Shown here piece after piece: positions 35,662-44,454 of a stretch of 64,000 nucleotides of DNA. Position numbers and translations under genes: made by a program. Position 1 is the stretch's first letter. Every line of letters starts with the position of its first letter. The DNA is from Candidatus Thiodiazotropha endoloripes (GTDB taxonomy: Bacteria > Pseudomonadota > Gammaproteobacteria > Chromatiales > Chromatiaceae): contig NZ_LVJW01000003.1 in the NCBI RefSeq assembly GCF_001708965.1, positions 1,302,001-1,366,000 of the forward strand, in the 5' to 3' direction. Below the pieces are notes generated by a model. The model made no database searches. It was not told the DNA's origin and was given only the letters and a program-made list of their open reading frames with translations.

Positions 35662-37014
35662 ATGATTATCCGCTCAATTCGCTTGCGATTGTTGGTGATG
35701 ATTTCCCTCTCCATTCTGCTGTTATGGGGCACTACCTTTGGCTTTACCTGGTGGCGAACCAGCCGAGATATCAATCTGGTCTACGATGCGGAATTGAAAC
35801 TGGTGGCAGAGCTGTTGGCTGTTGCTACGGAGCATGAGCTGGAAGAGCTGGATCTTGAGGATTACCAGATCAATTTGAGTGAGTCGGGTTACGACTTTCC
35901 ACTGTTGCTTCAGGTATGGTCCGATGATAATAAACTGGTTATTCAGGGGCCTGGGACACCAGGTTATGTGCTTACTTCATCTGTTGATGACGGCTACTCA
36001 GATAGCGAATTTGATGGTGAAGGTTGGCGAGTCTACACCCTTAATATTACACAACACAACTACCGGATTCATGTTGCCCGAGGTCATGCTGTCAGTGAAG
36101 CACTGGTCAGTTCATTCGTTCAGGATGTGGTGAAACCGCTGCTGATAGTACTCCCACTTTCAGGCATGCTCTGGTTCATAATTCAGCAGGGTTTCAGGCC
36201 GTTACGCTCAGTATCGCGACTGATTGGTGAACGGGATTACGATTATCTTAATCCGGTAACGGCTGAGCATATTCCAGAAGAGGTGGCAGATCTTGTCGAT
36301 GAACTGAATGCACTGCTGAAAAGGCTTAAAGTCTCGATTGAACGGAACAATCGTTTTACCGCTGATGTGGCCCATGAATTGCGTACACCGATTGCCGGTA
36401 TGCTGGTACAGATGCAATCGAGCGTTACCGGTCGTACTGATGCAGAGCGCGAAAAGGGATTGACTCAAATCAACAAAGGATTGAATCATCTTAATCATGT
36501 AGTGAATCAACTACTGATACTCGCATCGATAGAACCGGAAAAAATCAGAATGCAGTTTGAAGTATTCGATCTGATCTCTGTAGCAGAAGATGTTCTGTCT
36601 GATATTTCACCAATGGCGCTCAGTAAACGGGTTGAAATGGAGCTGATAGCCGATGATCAAATAGAGCTGAATGGCAATCGGGAAATGATCGCTATTATGC
36701 TGAGTAACCTGGTGACCAACGCCATGAAGTTTACACCCAGTGGAAATAAGATTTCCGTTTCCATAAAGACTCACTATAAGGGTGTCAAACTTGCTGTTGA
36801 GGACTCTGGTCCGGGTATTCCGGATGATAAGAAAAAGTGGGTGTTCGAACGTTTGAACCGACTCCCTGGAGAGACGGAATCAGGGAGTGGATTAGGCCTC
36901 TCTATTGTTAAGGAAATTTGCGAATTGCATCAGGGAAATATCAACCTACAGGATCGTAAAGACGAGACTGGTTTAATTGTGAACCTGTTCCTTCCTCAGT
37001 TAAGAGAATCTTAA
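35662..37014 (+). CDS. QseC-like membrane sensor histidine kinase
   Basis: A 450-residue kinase. Helices at about residues 10-30 and 157-175 flank a periplasmic sensor of the TctE/QseC type. HAMP-like linker, HisKA with His238 (FTADVAHELRTPIAG) and HATPase_c (NLVTNAMKFTPSG, EDSGPGIPD, GSGLGLSIVKE) follow. The start is supported by GGGGGAGG upstream. The sensed ligand is unknown. A 134-bp gap separates it from the multihaem cytochrome gene on the same strand. Confidence 0.92.
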   Translation: MIIRSIRLRLLVMISLSILLLWGTTFGFTWWRTSRDINLVYDAELKLVAELLAVATEHELEELDLEDYQINLSESGYDFPLLLQVWSDDNKLVIQGPGTPGYVLTSSVDDGYSDSEFDGEGWRVYTLNITQHNYRIHVARGHAVSEALVSSFVQDVVKPLLIVLPLSGMLWFIIQQGFRPLRSVSRLIGERDYDYLNPVTAEHIPEEVADLVDELNALLKRLKVSIERNNRFTADVAHELRTPIAGMLVQMQSSVTGRTDAEREKGLTQINKGLNHLNHVVNQLLILASIEPEKIRMQFEVFDLISVAEDVLSDISPMALSKRVEMELIADDQIELNGNREMIAIMLSNLVTNAMKFTPSGNKISVSIKTHYKGVKLAVEDSGPGIPDDKKKWVFERLNRLPGETESGSGLGLSIVKEICELHQGNINLQDRKDETGLIVNLFLPQLRES

Positions 37015-37148
37015 GCATAGACTGCTAATTTTTGCTTTAGTTGTTTCGCCACGCATGTCGTGCATGGAGCCTACATCTCACTTTATAGATGTATTGCATA
37101 TAGGCGTAAAACCTTAATAAACAAACGACTATCAAGGTTATCAAGTCT

Positions 37149-40034
37149 ATGAACAGAGCAAACAAATGGACCAGAGCAATCTTCTATTCCTTAATGCCTT
37201 TAGGGTTTCTGGCGCTAGCTTCCAACAATCTTTCTGCAAGTGATAGTAAAAGCAAAAGTGAAAGTGAGGATGAGTCTTTCACCATAAAGAAAGCGATATG
37301 GAAGTATGAAGAGAACCGGTTGATTGTAAAAGGCAAGGGTGGGGAAGACCTCGAAGTTGTTCTCATGAATGCGGCAACCGAGGATGTTCTGGAGAGTGTT
37401 GTTTCCAAAGACGATGACTGGCGCTTCAAAATCAAGATAGAAGACGACACAGATGTCCCCTGTAAAGTCAGTGCAAAACGTAGTGCTGATGGAACCATGG
37501 AGGAGATGCGCGTAAAGGATGCACCGGATAATTGTAAAGGTGATATGGGCGGTGGCGATGGCAACATGCCACCGATAGCCAATGCCAATGGGCCCTATGC
37601 AGGCAGCCCGAATCAGGCGGTTGACTTTTCAAGTGAGGGTTCCAGTGACCCGGAAATGGGTGATCTGGTTTATATCTGGGATTTTGGTGACGGTAACACC
37701 AGTAATGAAGCCAACCCATCCCATGTTTATAACGAAACCGGTATCTTTCAGGTGATGCTTACCGTGAAGGATGGCGAGGGTGCCTCTAGCGAAGTAATGA
37801 CCGTTGCGTCGATTCAGGAGGGTGGTCAGCCAACTGCCGTATCGATCAACTCAACCAGTCAGAACGGTATACCGGGAGAACCGGTTCCAGAGCAGCCACT
37901 ACTCAATACCGACGATTATCGTGTTTTTGCCGTCAATGACCTGGGCATGCATTGTGGTGATTTCGATACCCGTATTTCAAGTATTCTGCCACCGTTCAAT
38001 GTACTTCACGCGACTGTGATCAGACGTGGTCTCGAACCGGAGATCCTGGGGCCCAATGACGTGGATGTTTACTATTCAGCGGCTTCAAATCCACAAGACC
38101 CGATCATTACGACTGGTCAGAATTCAGCGCAATCCGGTCCAGTTTATTCGAGCAGAAATGTAGCAACCGGCGAGGTCTTCAAGACCAACTTCTGGGATGT
38201 GGCCCGGGACGCCTACGATCCTTTCTATCCACCCGGTATTCTTCCTGCTTTCTATCCGGCTGGTCCGGTTGAGGATATTCTCGATCTGGGTCTGCCCATG
38301 CCAAACGTTGAGCAACTCTATCTGGGGGATTTCGGTCTCTCTGCTGAGCAACAGGCAATGCCTGGCCGTCATGGTCCCTATGTGGAAAATGCGCTTGAGA
38401 AGTTCGAGGCTTTTGTGACGGATCAGCCATTCTTCATCGATATGTTTCCTGCCCTGGGCCTGGATAGGAACTTCCAGTTCGGTTATGTGGTGGAGGATGT
38501 GAACTGGTTTGAAGCGCCTGGTATACCGATCAGTGCATTTGATGATTTCGGCCTGGAAAACCCATGGCCTCTCTATCGCGTCCAGGCCAAGCAGGGTGAG
38601 ACCATTCTGGCCTCAGTGGATACCGTCGTACCAATCTCTGGAGAAGCCAATTGCGGTGCCTGTCACGGGGCGGGTGTTGATGGTGGAAACGGCCTGGCAA
38701 CGTCAGCGTTAGCCGAAGTGGCATCATCCCTGGATGATCCGATGTATGAAATGGTGCCGGATGAAGTCAGTAAGGAGTATGCAACGGATCTTAATCTGGT
38801 CCGTTTGCATGATCAGAAGCATGGCACTGATCTGGAGAATCAAACCCCGGTGGTCTGTCAGCAGTGTCACTACACACCGGCACTCGATCTGGCGCAACTC
38901 GGTCCGTTGGGACCGGAGTTCGATCCCTATGGCGGTTTTGCCAATGGTCGGAATCAGATCTCCGTGAAGAGCATGTCCAATGTCATGCATAGCCACCATG
39001 GCAGCCTCACTGATGCGGGTGGAGAACCGATCTTTCCATATATGCCGGATGCCATCAAGGATGAGTTTGGTGTTGTCTCAAATCATCAGGAGCGCCGCGA
39101 AATACTGCAGGAGACCTGCTACCAGTGTCACCCTGGTCGACGTACCGATTGTCTGCGTGGCGCCATGTCCAATGGCGGTATGCTCTGTCAGGACTGTCAT
39201 GGCGATATGATGCAGGTCGGCAGAGATTTTACCGATAAGGTTACCCCGGATAATCCAGGTGATTTTGTGCTTGGCGGCAACTTCTATGATACAACTGCCG
39301 ATCCGCAACAACCCCGGGTGCCCTGGGCCAATGAGCCTGGCTGTGGTTCCTGCCATACCGGTGATGCGATGGATAATATGGCTGGTATGCCTGGCACGGT
39401 GGTGAACCCCGCCGATACCGATAGCAATCCGGACAACATCCGGCTCTTCAAGGCCTATCTCTCAGATGACGATAAAGCCACTCCGATCGTTCCGAGTAAC
39501 AAGCGCTTTGCTGAAAACAGTATCGAGGCGGATAACCCGGCGGTAACCGGTCCCGAGGATCCACGCATCGGTAATCCCATGCTCTATCGTGTCAGCGTGG
39601 GACATGAAGGGATCTTCTGTGAAGCCTGTCATGGTGCAACACACGGTATCTGGCCGAACAAGCATGATGCTGCCAATGATAACGTGGCCGCCAATCAACT
39701 GCAGGGCCATAAAGGCACCATAATTGAGTGCAGTACCTGTCATGAAGGTGATTTAGGTAATACTCTCGGTGGTCCTCATGGTATGCACCCAGTCGGCAAC
39801 ACCCGGTTTGCTGATGGTGGTCATGGTGACATGGCAGAGAGGAACTCTGATGAGTGTAAGGCGTGTCATGGTCCTGACGGATTGGGTACCGTACTGTCAA
39901 GAATGGCAGTCACCCGCGATCTGGAGTGTGACTCCAGCACCGCATTCTGTCCTGATGGCAACAGTGCCACTTTCGAGAAAGGCTACATGGTAGGCTGTGT
40001 TGAATGCCACGAGAATGAAATAAACCACGATTGA
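37149..40034 (+). CDS. Nine-haem cytochrome c with N-terminal PKD domain
   Basis: A 961-residue secreted protein with a signal peptide (residues about 10-30), a charged region, a PKD domain (about 140-225; YIWDFGDGNTSNEANPSHVYNETG) and a middle region of unknown fold. A C-terminal half follows with nine CxxCH haem sites between about residues 500 and 955: CGACH, CQQCH, CYQCH, CQDCH, CGSCH, CEACH, CSTCH, CKACH and CVECH. Extra histidines nearby fit bis-His ligation. Such proteins move electrons across or outside the periplasm. The PKD domain suggests a surface or polymer contact. It is preceded by a two-component system and followed by a clear terminator. Confidence 0.9.
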   Translation: MNRANKWTRAIFYSLMPLGFLALASNNLSASDSKSKSESEDESFTIKKAIWKYEENRLIVKGKGGEDLEVVLMNAATEDVLESVVSKDDDWRFKIKIEDDTDVPCKVSAKRSADGTMEEMRVKDAPDNCKGDMGGGDGNMPPIANANGPYAGSPNQAVDFSSEGSSDPEMGDLVYIWDFGDGNTSNEANPSHVYNETGIFQVMLTVKDGEGASSEVMTVASIQEGGQPTAVSINSTSQNGIPGEPVPEQPLLNTDDYRVFAVNDLGMHCGDFDTRISSILPPFNVLHATVIRRGLEPEILGPNDVDVYYSAASNPQDPIITTGQNSAQSGPVYSSRNVATGEVFKTNFWDVARDAYDPFYPPGILPAFYPAGPVEDILDLGLPMPNVEQLYLGDFGLSAEQQAMPGRHGPYVENALEKFEAFVTDQPFFIDMFPALGLDRNFQFGYVVEDVNWFEAPGIPISAFDDFGLENPWPLYRVQAKQGETILASVDTVVPISGEANCGACHGAGVDGGNGLATSALAEVASSLDDPMYEMVPDEVSKEYATDLNLVRLHDQKHGTDLENQTPVVCQQCHYTPALDLAQLGPLGPEFDPYGGFANGRNQISVKSMSNVMHSHHGSLTDAGGEPIFPYMPDAIKDEFGVVSNHQERREILQETCYQCHPGRRTDCLRGAMSNGGMLCQDCHGDMMQVGRDFTDKVTPDNPGDFVLGGNFYDTTADPQQPRVPWANEPGCGSCHTGDAMDNMAGMPGTVVNPADTDSNPDNIRLFKAYLSDDDKATPIVPSNKRFAENSIEADNPAVTGPEDPRIGNPMLYRVSVGHEGIFCEACHGATHGIWPNKHDAANDNVAANQLQGHKGTIIECSTCHEGDLGNTLGGPHGMHPVGNTRFADGGHGDMAERNSDECKACHGPDGLGTVLSRMAVTRDLECDSSTAFCPDGNSATFEKGYMVGCVECHENEINHD

Positions 40035-40055
40035 GAATCAGGTAGTTTTACCCTT

Positions 40056-40088
40056 ACCCGCGTGTTTCCCCTCATGCGGGTTTTTTTT
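40056..40088 (+). terminator. Rho-independent terminator of the cytochrome gene
   Basis: ACCCGC (40056-40061) and GCGGGT (40076-40081) form a stem followed at once by eight T residues, 22 bases after the cytochrome stop codon. Confidence 0.85.
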
Positions 40089-40173
40089 GTCTGTTGATTC
40101 AGTAGCAACTCCTGAAGAGTTCATCAACCGAGAGCTTATCGAGTGTATGGATAGTTATGGCCAGGTCGATCGA

Positions 40174-40842
40174 CTACTGTTTCAGGGAATAGGCCATGGC
40201 ATAGGTGACCGGCAGGGGGCATTTCAATGCTTGTGGGATTTTAGGGAAAGGCTGAGCTGCCTTGATGGCTTTGTTGGCGGCTTTGCGTAACAGGCCATGT
40301 GCCCCCTGAATCTTCAGATCGGTAATATCACCATTACATGATAACTTAAATCTGACGCTTACCTTTCCCTCGATGTTTTTACGGCGTGCCAGGCTTGGAT
40401 AACGCTTTTTCTGCTCGATGCTGGAAAGAATTTCTGCAAGATAGATCTCCAGCAGTTCTGCTATGGGTTGCGTTTTCGGTGGGGTGGGTTGTGCGATTTT
40501 CTCCACGGTATCCGCTTGAGTGGTTTCAGTTACTTTTACTGGCTTTTTCTTCTGCGGTGGTTTTTTGGTCTTGACAATTTTTTTCCTGGGACTCTTTTTG
40601 GGTTTCGGTTTTGTCTTAGCTTTGGCGATCTGCTTTACAACTTTCTTCTCAACCGGTTTGTGTTGAACTGTTTTCTGAGTAGGTTGTGAAAAGCTCAATT
40701 GAATCAACAGAGGATCAGCTTTGGGTTTGACGAGCTTTGCATGGTCGATCCGCTCATCAGACCAGTTGATCATAATCACCATATGCAGACCGAGCGAAAG
40801 GCAAATGGCAGCTATGTATCTTAAGAGCTTGCCGTCAATCAT
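40174..40842 (-). CDS. tonB: TonB energy transducer
   Basis: A 222-residue TonB. It has a short cytoplasmic N-terminus and one helix (about residues 8-25), a Lys/Pro-rich periplasmic linker (about 60-125, many KPKPKK-type repeats) and a C-terminal domain with the RYPSLARRKNIEGKVSVRF signature and a C-terminal VTYAM strand. It should link the ExbB/ExbD motor to the TonB receptor encoded by the first gene of this operon. Its start overlaps the exbD stop by ATGA. Confidence 0.92.
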   Translation of the reverse strand: MIDGKLLRYIAAICLSLGLHMVIMINWSDERIDHAKLVKPKADPLLIQLSFSQPTQKTVQHKPVEKKVVKQIAKAKTKPKPKKSPRKKIVKTKKPPQKKKPVKVTETTQADTVEKIAQPTPPKTQPIAELLEIYLAEILSSIEQKKRYPSLARRKNIEGKVSVRFKLSCNGDITDLKIQGAHGLLRKAANKAIKAAQPFPKIPQALKCPLPVTYAMAYSLKQ

Positions 40843-41240
40843 GGTTTTTCGGTCAGGATATCCAGCGATTCTGCACCGGCGCTCCGGGCGGCATCGATGA
40901 TCTTGATCGCCAGGCCAAACTGGGCCGTCCGATCCCCCTTGAGTTGGACCACCCGTTTGCTGTTTGCATGAAGCATGGCACTGAGCTTCTTCTCAAGCTG
41001 CACCAGTGGTATTGACTCACCATCCAGCAGAATTTCTCCCGAGGGTAGCAGACTGATCACTAAAGGCTGATCTTCCTGGCTTGACTGACTGCTGATCGCT
41101 TCCGGCAGTTGTATGTCGATTGCCTCATCCTCGATAAAATGGGCCGTCAGCATGAAAAAAACCAGTAGTAGAAAGACGATGTCGATCAGAGGCGTCAGAT
41201 TGAGCACATGACTGGAGTGTCTGCGATACTCATACGCCAT
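40839..41240 (-). CDS. exbD: ExbD biopolymer transport protein
   Basis: A 133-residue ExbD/TolR protein: NLTPLIDIVFLLLVFFML forms the membrane helix with the essential Asp, followed by a periplasmic domain (VIQLKGDRTAQFGLAIKIID). It overlaps exbB by 11 bp and tonB by 4 bp and forms the proton-driven motor with ExbB. Confidence 0.95.
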   Translation of the reverse strand: MAYEYRRHSSHVLNLTPLIDIVFLLLVFFMLTAHFIEDEAIDIQLPEAISSQSSQEDQPLVISLLPSGEILLDGESIPLVQLEKKLSAMLHANSKRVVQLKGDRTAQFGLAIKIIDAARSAGAESLDILTEKP

Positions 41241-41889
41241 CGGTAATATTCTCCCAATGTGGCGTTTGAGGTTCCTCCTGTTGGTTGAAAGTTGAGCAGC
41301 GACGTTCCAGTAGCAGAGCGATACAGCGAGTCATCGATAGTGCCCGTCTCTCCACAATGCCCTCCAGAAAGTGGAGCAATAACAGCAGTGGTATTGCCAC
41401 GGCAAGACCGACACCTGTTGTGATCATGGCTTCCCAGATGCCTCCGGCGAGGGCTTGTGCATCCACCTTGCCACCAGCCTGCTCAATCACCATAAAGGCT
41501 TTTATCATACCGGTGATTGTACCCAGCAGGCCGAGTAGGGGGGCGGTATTGCCAAGGATAGAGAGGGTTCGCAGACCAAATGTCATCCGTTGTACCTCTT
41601 CATCGCGTAGCCGACTGCCAACCCCTTGCAGATCTTTGACGCCTTCGCTATCGGCCTGCACCATGGCTTGAATGATGCGGGCTTCCGGTCCCTTCAGCTC
41701 TGCGATTTGTGTTTGACGATCCATTCGCTCAAGCAGTTGACCGAGATTCGACAGCCATGTTTTGGGTAGGCGATGAAGGCGCATAAAAAGGAAGTAACGC
41801 TCAAGTACAATGGCCAGGCCTATCGAGGAGTAAGCGAGGAGTATCCATATTACAGGGCCTCCTTTTGCGATCAGTTCTTCAATGTTCAT
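41230..41889 (-). CDS. exbB: ExbB/TolQ-family motor protein
   Basis: A 219-residue MotA/TolQ/ExbB channel protein with three helices. The first is at about residues 10-30. The long helical loop contains RIIQAMVQAD, and TAPLLGLLGTITGMIKAF with GLAVAIPLLLLLHFLEG give the second and third helices. The start is fixed by an ATGA overlap at 41889 with the upstream TauE-like gene; the frame continues to 41973 but those codons lie inside that gene. It would use the proton gradient to power TonB. Confidence 0.93.
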   Translation of the reverse strand: MNIEELIAKGGPVIWILLAYSSIGLAIVLERYFLFMRLHRLPKTWLSNLGQLLERMDRQTQIAELKGPEARIIQAMVQADSEGVKDLQGVGSRLRDEEVQRMTFGLRTLSILGNTAPLLGLLGTITGMIKAFMVIEQAGGKVDAQALAGGIWEAMITTGVGLAVAIPLLLLLHFLEGIVERRALSMTRCIALLLERRCSTFNQQEEPQTPHWENITDGV

Positions 41890-42599
41890 GGTGTAATCCA
41901 TCCCAGGGCTGTGGCACATCCGATCAGGATGAGCAGTCCGACGCTGGTGTTTTCGAGGGCCAGTCGGTGACAATTCAAATGGAGCCTGATCTGCTGGCTG
42001 AAATGAGCAAGACCCGTTGCAAATACCAGGGTTGGCAGAAATACGGCACCCATTGCAAACCCGGCGCCTAAAACTGCACCGTTGAGCAAGCTGGCGCTGG
42101 TAGCCGCGGCGAGTATCAGGGTAGTCAGGGGAGCGCAGGGATTGAGAGCCATGCCGAAGCCCATCATATAGAGACTGCCAGGCAGACTCTTGTGTGCCAG
42201 AGGCGTGGGCTTCAGACTTGCGCTCAACGCATCAGGCTTTATCCCATGGACGGATTGGCAGGAAGATTGGCAGGCATTAGGCTGGCGACGAAAGATGATC
42301 GAAAGCGCGACCAATATGGTCGCACCACCCAGGAACCAGCGTACCCAGGGTTCCGCGATCATGTCTTCCACCCAGAGTCCAGCCCATCCAGCGGCAGCTG
42401 CCAGTAGGGTGTATCCGGAAATACGCCCGAGTGAGAAGGGCAACAGGGTACGCCATACGCCCCAGTCACGCTGGTCACTACCGGTAAATACCGGTCCCAG
42501 ATAGGGAAGACAGGCAATGGTGCAGGGACCCGATCCGAAACTGAGGCCCAGCAACAGAGCAGAGCCAAAGCTCAGGCTGACAGGTTCGATTGGGATCAT
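41886..42599 (-). CDS. TauE/SafE- or CcdA-like membrane protein with paired cysteines
   Basis: A 237-residue protein with about six membrane helices. The first helix carries GSGPCTIACLPYLGP and the middle one ALNPCAPLTT, so Cys residues sit at positions comparable to the redox Cys of CcdA/DsbD and sulfite-exporter-like (TauE/SafE, DsbD_2) proteins. A cytoplasmic loop has CQSSCQS. It may move electrons or a sulfur or metal species across the membrane. It overlaps the Fe-S gene upstream and exbB downstream by ATGA. Confidence 0.8.
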   Translation of the reverse strand: MIPIEPVSLSFGSALLLGLSFGSGPCTIACLPYLGPVFTGSDQRDWGVWRTLLPFSLGRISGYTLLAAAAGWAGLWVEDMIAEPWVRWFLGGATILVALSIIFRRQPNACQSSCQSVHGIKPDALSASLKPTPLAHKSLPGSLYMMGFGMALNPCAPLTTLILAAATSASLLNGAVLGAGFAMGAVFLPTLVFATGLAHFSQQIRLHLNCHRLALENTSVGLLILIGCATALGWITP

Positions 42600-43648
42600 G
42601 AGGATTCAGCCCGGCTTTTGCTTCCTTTGTTGCCAAACCAGGTGATCAGATTCTGTTTTTCCCAATTGGTCTGCGCCTTTTTTCGCTTTTTGAAATACTG
42701 GGGGTCAGCTCTGAAGACCGGTATGAACGCATATTTTAGTTGCAGAACATCCTTATCAGGACAGAACTCAATGCAACGTCCGCAAAGTGTGCAGTCTTCA
42801 AAAGTGACATTCCGTCTGATCATGTCGGTATGGATTTCATGAATGTCCATTGGACACGCCTTGGCGCAAAGTCCGCAGCGATCACATCGTGGGGATGCAT
42901 TTTTGATCAACCGTAACAAGCCCATTTTGCGAAATACGGCGTGTAGCGCCAGCATGGGACAGATCCGGCAGAAGGGTTGGCGGAGTGTCAATCCCAACGC
43001 GATCATAAGTCCGAACAGAAAGTCAGCGAATAATGTCAGGGTGATGGTGGTGGCATTTGCCGTATCGACATGCAGCTGCACGGTACTGCCGGTAGCCAGA
43101 GTTGTGAGGATTCGGCTGGGGCATATTTTACAGAACGGGTCTCCCAGGTCATGGTTGATCATCCCCATACCGGTCAGCAAAGGGAAGCCGAAGACCAGCA
43201 CCACCAGAATGAACCACTTTACAGGGCGGATCTTAGCAACCAGGGATTTGGAGAGTGACTCCTGACGCTGCAAGCCGATTTTCTGACCGATCATCTGCAG
43301 TAGCTCCTGGAATGTGCCCAGAGGGCAGAGCCAACCGCAGAAAGCCTTGTTGAGTAACACAAACAGTACAAGAAAGGTGCCCAGGGTAATCAATGTGGGC
43401 ATCACACCCATCAACAGATTTCCCCCTTTGGCAATGGTCTCACCAAGCCGGTGATCCATTTGGTGTTGGATGGGAATCAGGGTGCAGAGATCCGAACCCT
43501 GGAAATCGTAGGCACAACTGAGGGCGGGAAGGGCACCACTGATCTTCTCTTCCAGGTAGTAACCGGTAATCAAACCACCATAAACAAAAAAGACAAAGGC
43601 ACTGATCTGCACCAGTTTGCGTATCACGGAGAGATTCAAGATGCTCAT
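42596..43648 (-). CDS. Membrane polyferredoxin, NapH/CcoG-like
   Basis: A 350-residue protein with about five membrane helices. Three short membrane-edge cysteine motifs are present: CGWLCP, CKICP and CRICP (Fer4_5 type). Two C-terminal four-cysteine clusters follow, CDRCGLCAKACP and CTLCGRCIEFCP, giving two [4Fe-4S] clusters facing the cytoplasm. NapH, NosR and CcoG relatives pass electrons from quinol or the cytoplasm across the membrane. Within this operon it may reduce a metal such as Fe(III) or Cu(II) after receptor uptake (inference). It overlaps both neighbours by ATGA. Confidence 0.88.
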   Translation of the reverse strand: MSILNLSVIRKLVQISAFVFFVYGGLITGYYLEEKISGALPALSCAYDFQGSDLCTLIPIQHQMDHRLGETIAKGGNLLMGVMPTLITLGTFLVLFVLLNKAFCGWLCPLGTFQELLQMIGQKIGLQRQESLSKSLVAKIRPVKWFILVVLVFGFPLLTGMGMINHDLGDPFCKICPSRILTTLATGSTVQLHVDTANATTITLTLFADFLFGLMIALGLTLRQPFCRICPMLALHAVFRKMGLLRLIKNASPRCDRCGLCAKACPMDIHEIHTDMIRRNVTFEDCTLCGRCIEFCPDKDVLQLKYAFIPVFRADPQYFKKRKKAQTNWEKQNLITWFGNKGSKSRAESS

Positions 43649-44442
43649 GCTTTTTTATCCCGCTTCTTCAGGTTTTGTCCCAGATAGCCTCCAGCGAGGA
43701 AGCCGATACCCAGTACCAGCACTCCCCACTCTGTGGATTGCCAGTGGCTGGGATTAACCCGGTAATCGGCAACGAGTTGGGTGGAGTAGGTGGTATCACC
43801 TTCCTGGTATTCACCGCTGATGGTGAATTGTGCTGACTGTTTGTTTCTCTCGCCTTCGATCAAGCCAGGGAAATCATCTGGAATAAGAAAAGTGACCCGG
43901 CCATGTTGATCGGTATTCAGAGTCTGTTCACTGCCATTTGAGGTACTCAGTGTCAATGGCTGATTCGCGACAAACTCGCCCTGGTATCGGGCCAGAAACT
44001 GCCAAGCTTGTTGACTGTGGTATCGGTAGTGTTCTCTAGGCAATGGATTCGGGACAATCTCAAACTCGCTTTTTTCAGCAGCGGTCAAGCGGACAGGATT
44101 CTGCTTACTGGGACGACCGAACATATATTGGTATCGGATAATCACCTCTTTATGATCACCCCAATCCTTCTCTACAACCAGAGCATGATAGTTGTCCACA
44201 CCACTCACCGGCATGGTGATCCTACCCATTACCGGAGTTATGGATTGGCTTGAGAGATCGGGTTTTATATAGGTAATCGTGGCGCCATCCAGATTATCAA
44301 TATGAAAGGTTTTGGCTCCCCGGTGGCCATGTGAGACTGCAGGCTTGCTGTTTTTGAGGTTCTGTGCCTGATCCGCTGCAACTACCCCGCTCTGGGGCAA
44401 CACCAAAGCAGCCAGCATGATCGCCAATATAGATGGTTTCAT
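43645..44442 (-). CDS. Periplasmic Ig-like protein with C-terminal anchor
   Basis: A 265-residue protein. A signal peptide (about residues 1-22) is followed by a beta-rich domain that has a DUF4198-like look (EIVPNPL, FLARYQGEFVANQPLTLSTSNGSEQ, LNTDQHGRVTFLIPDD, GLIEGERNK). DUF4198 proteins are periplasmic partners of metal uptake systems. One helix near the C-terminus (WGVLVLGIGFLAGGYLG) followed by KKRDKK would anchor it in the inner membrane. A His-containing HGHRG lies near the N-terminus. The family assignment is by eye. It lies 12 bp after the TonB receptor gene. Confidence 0.7.
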   Translation of the reverse strand: MKPSILAIMLAALVLPQSGVVAADQAQNLKNSKPAVSHGHRGAKTFHIDNLDGATITYIKPDLSSQSITPVMGRITMPVSGVDNYHALVVEKDWGDHKEVIIRYQYMFGRPSKQNPVRLTAAEKSEFEIVPNPLPREHYRYHSQQAWQFLARYQGEFVANQPLTLSTSNGSEQTLNTDQHGRVTFLIPDDFPGLIEGERNKQSAQFTISGEYQEGDTTYSTQLVADYRVNPSHWQSTEWGVLVLGIGFLAGGYLGQNLKKRDKKA

Positions 44443-44454
44443 GAATGTTCATCC

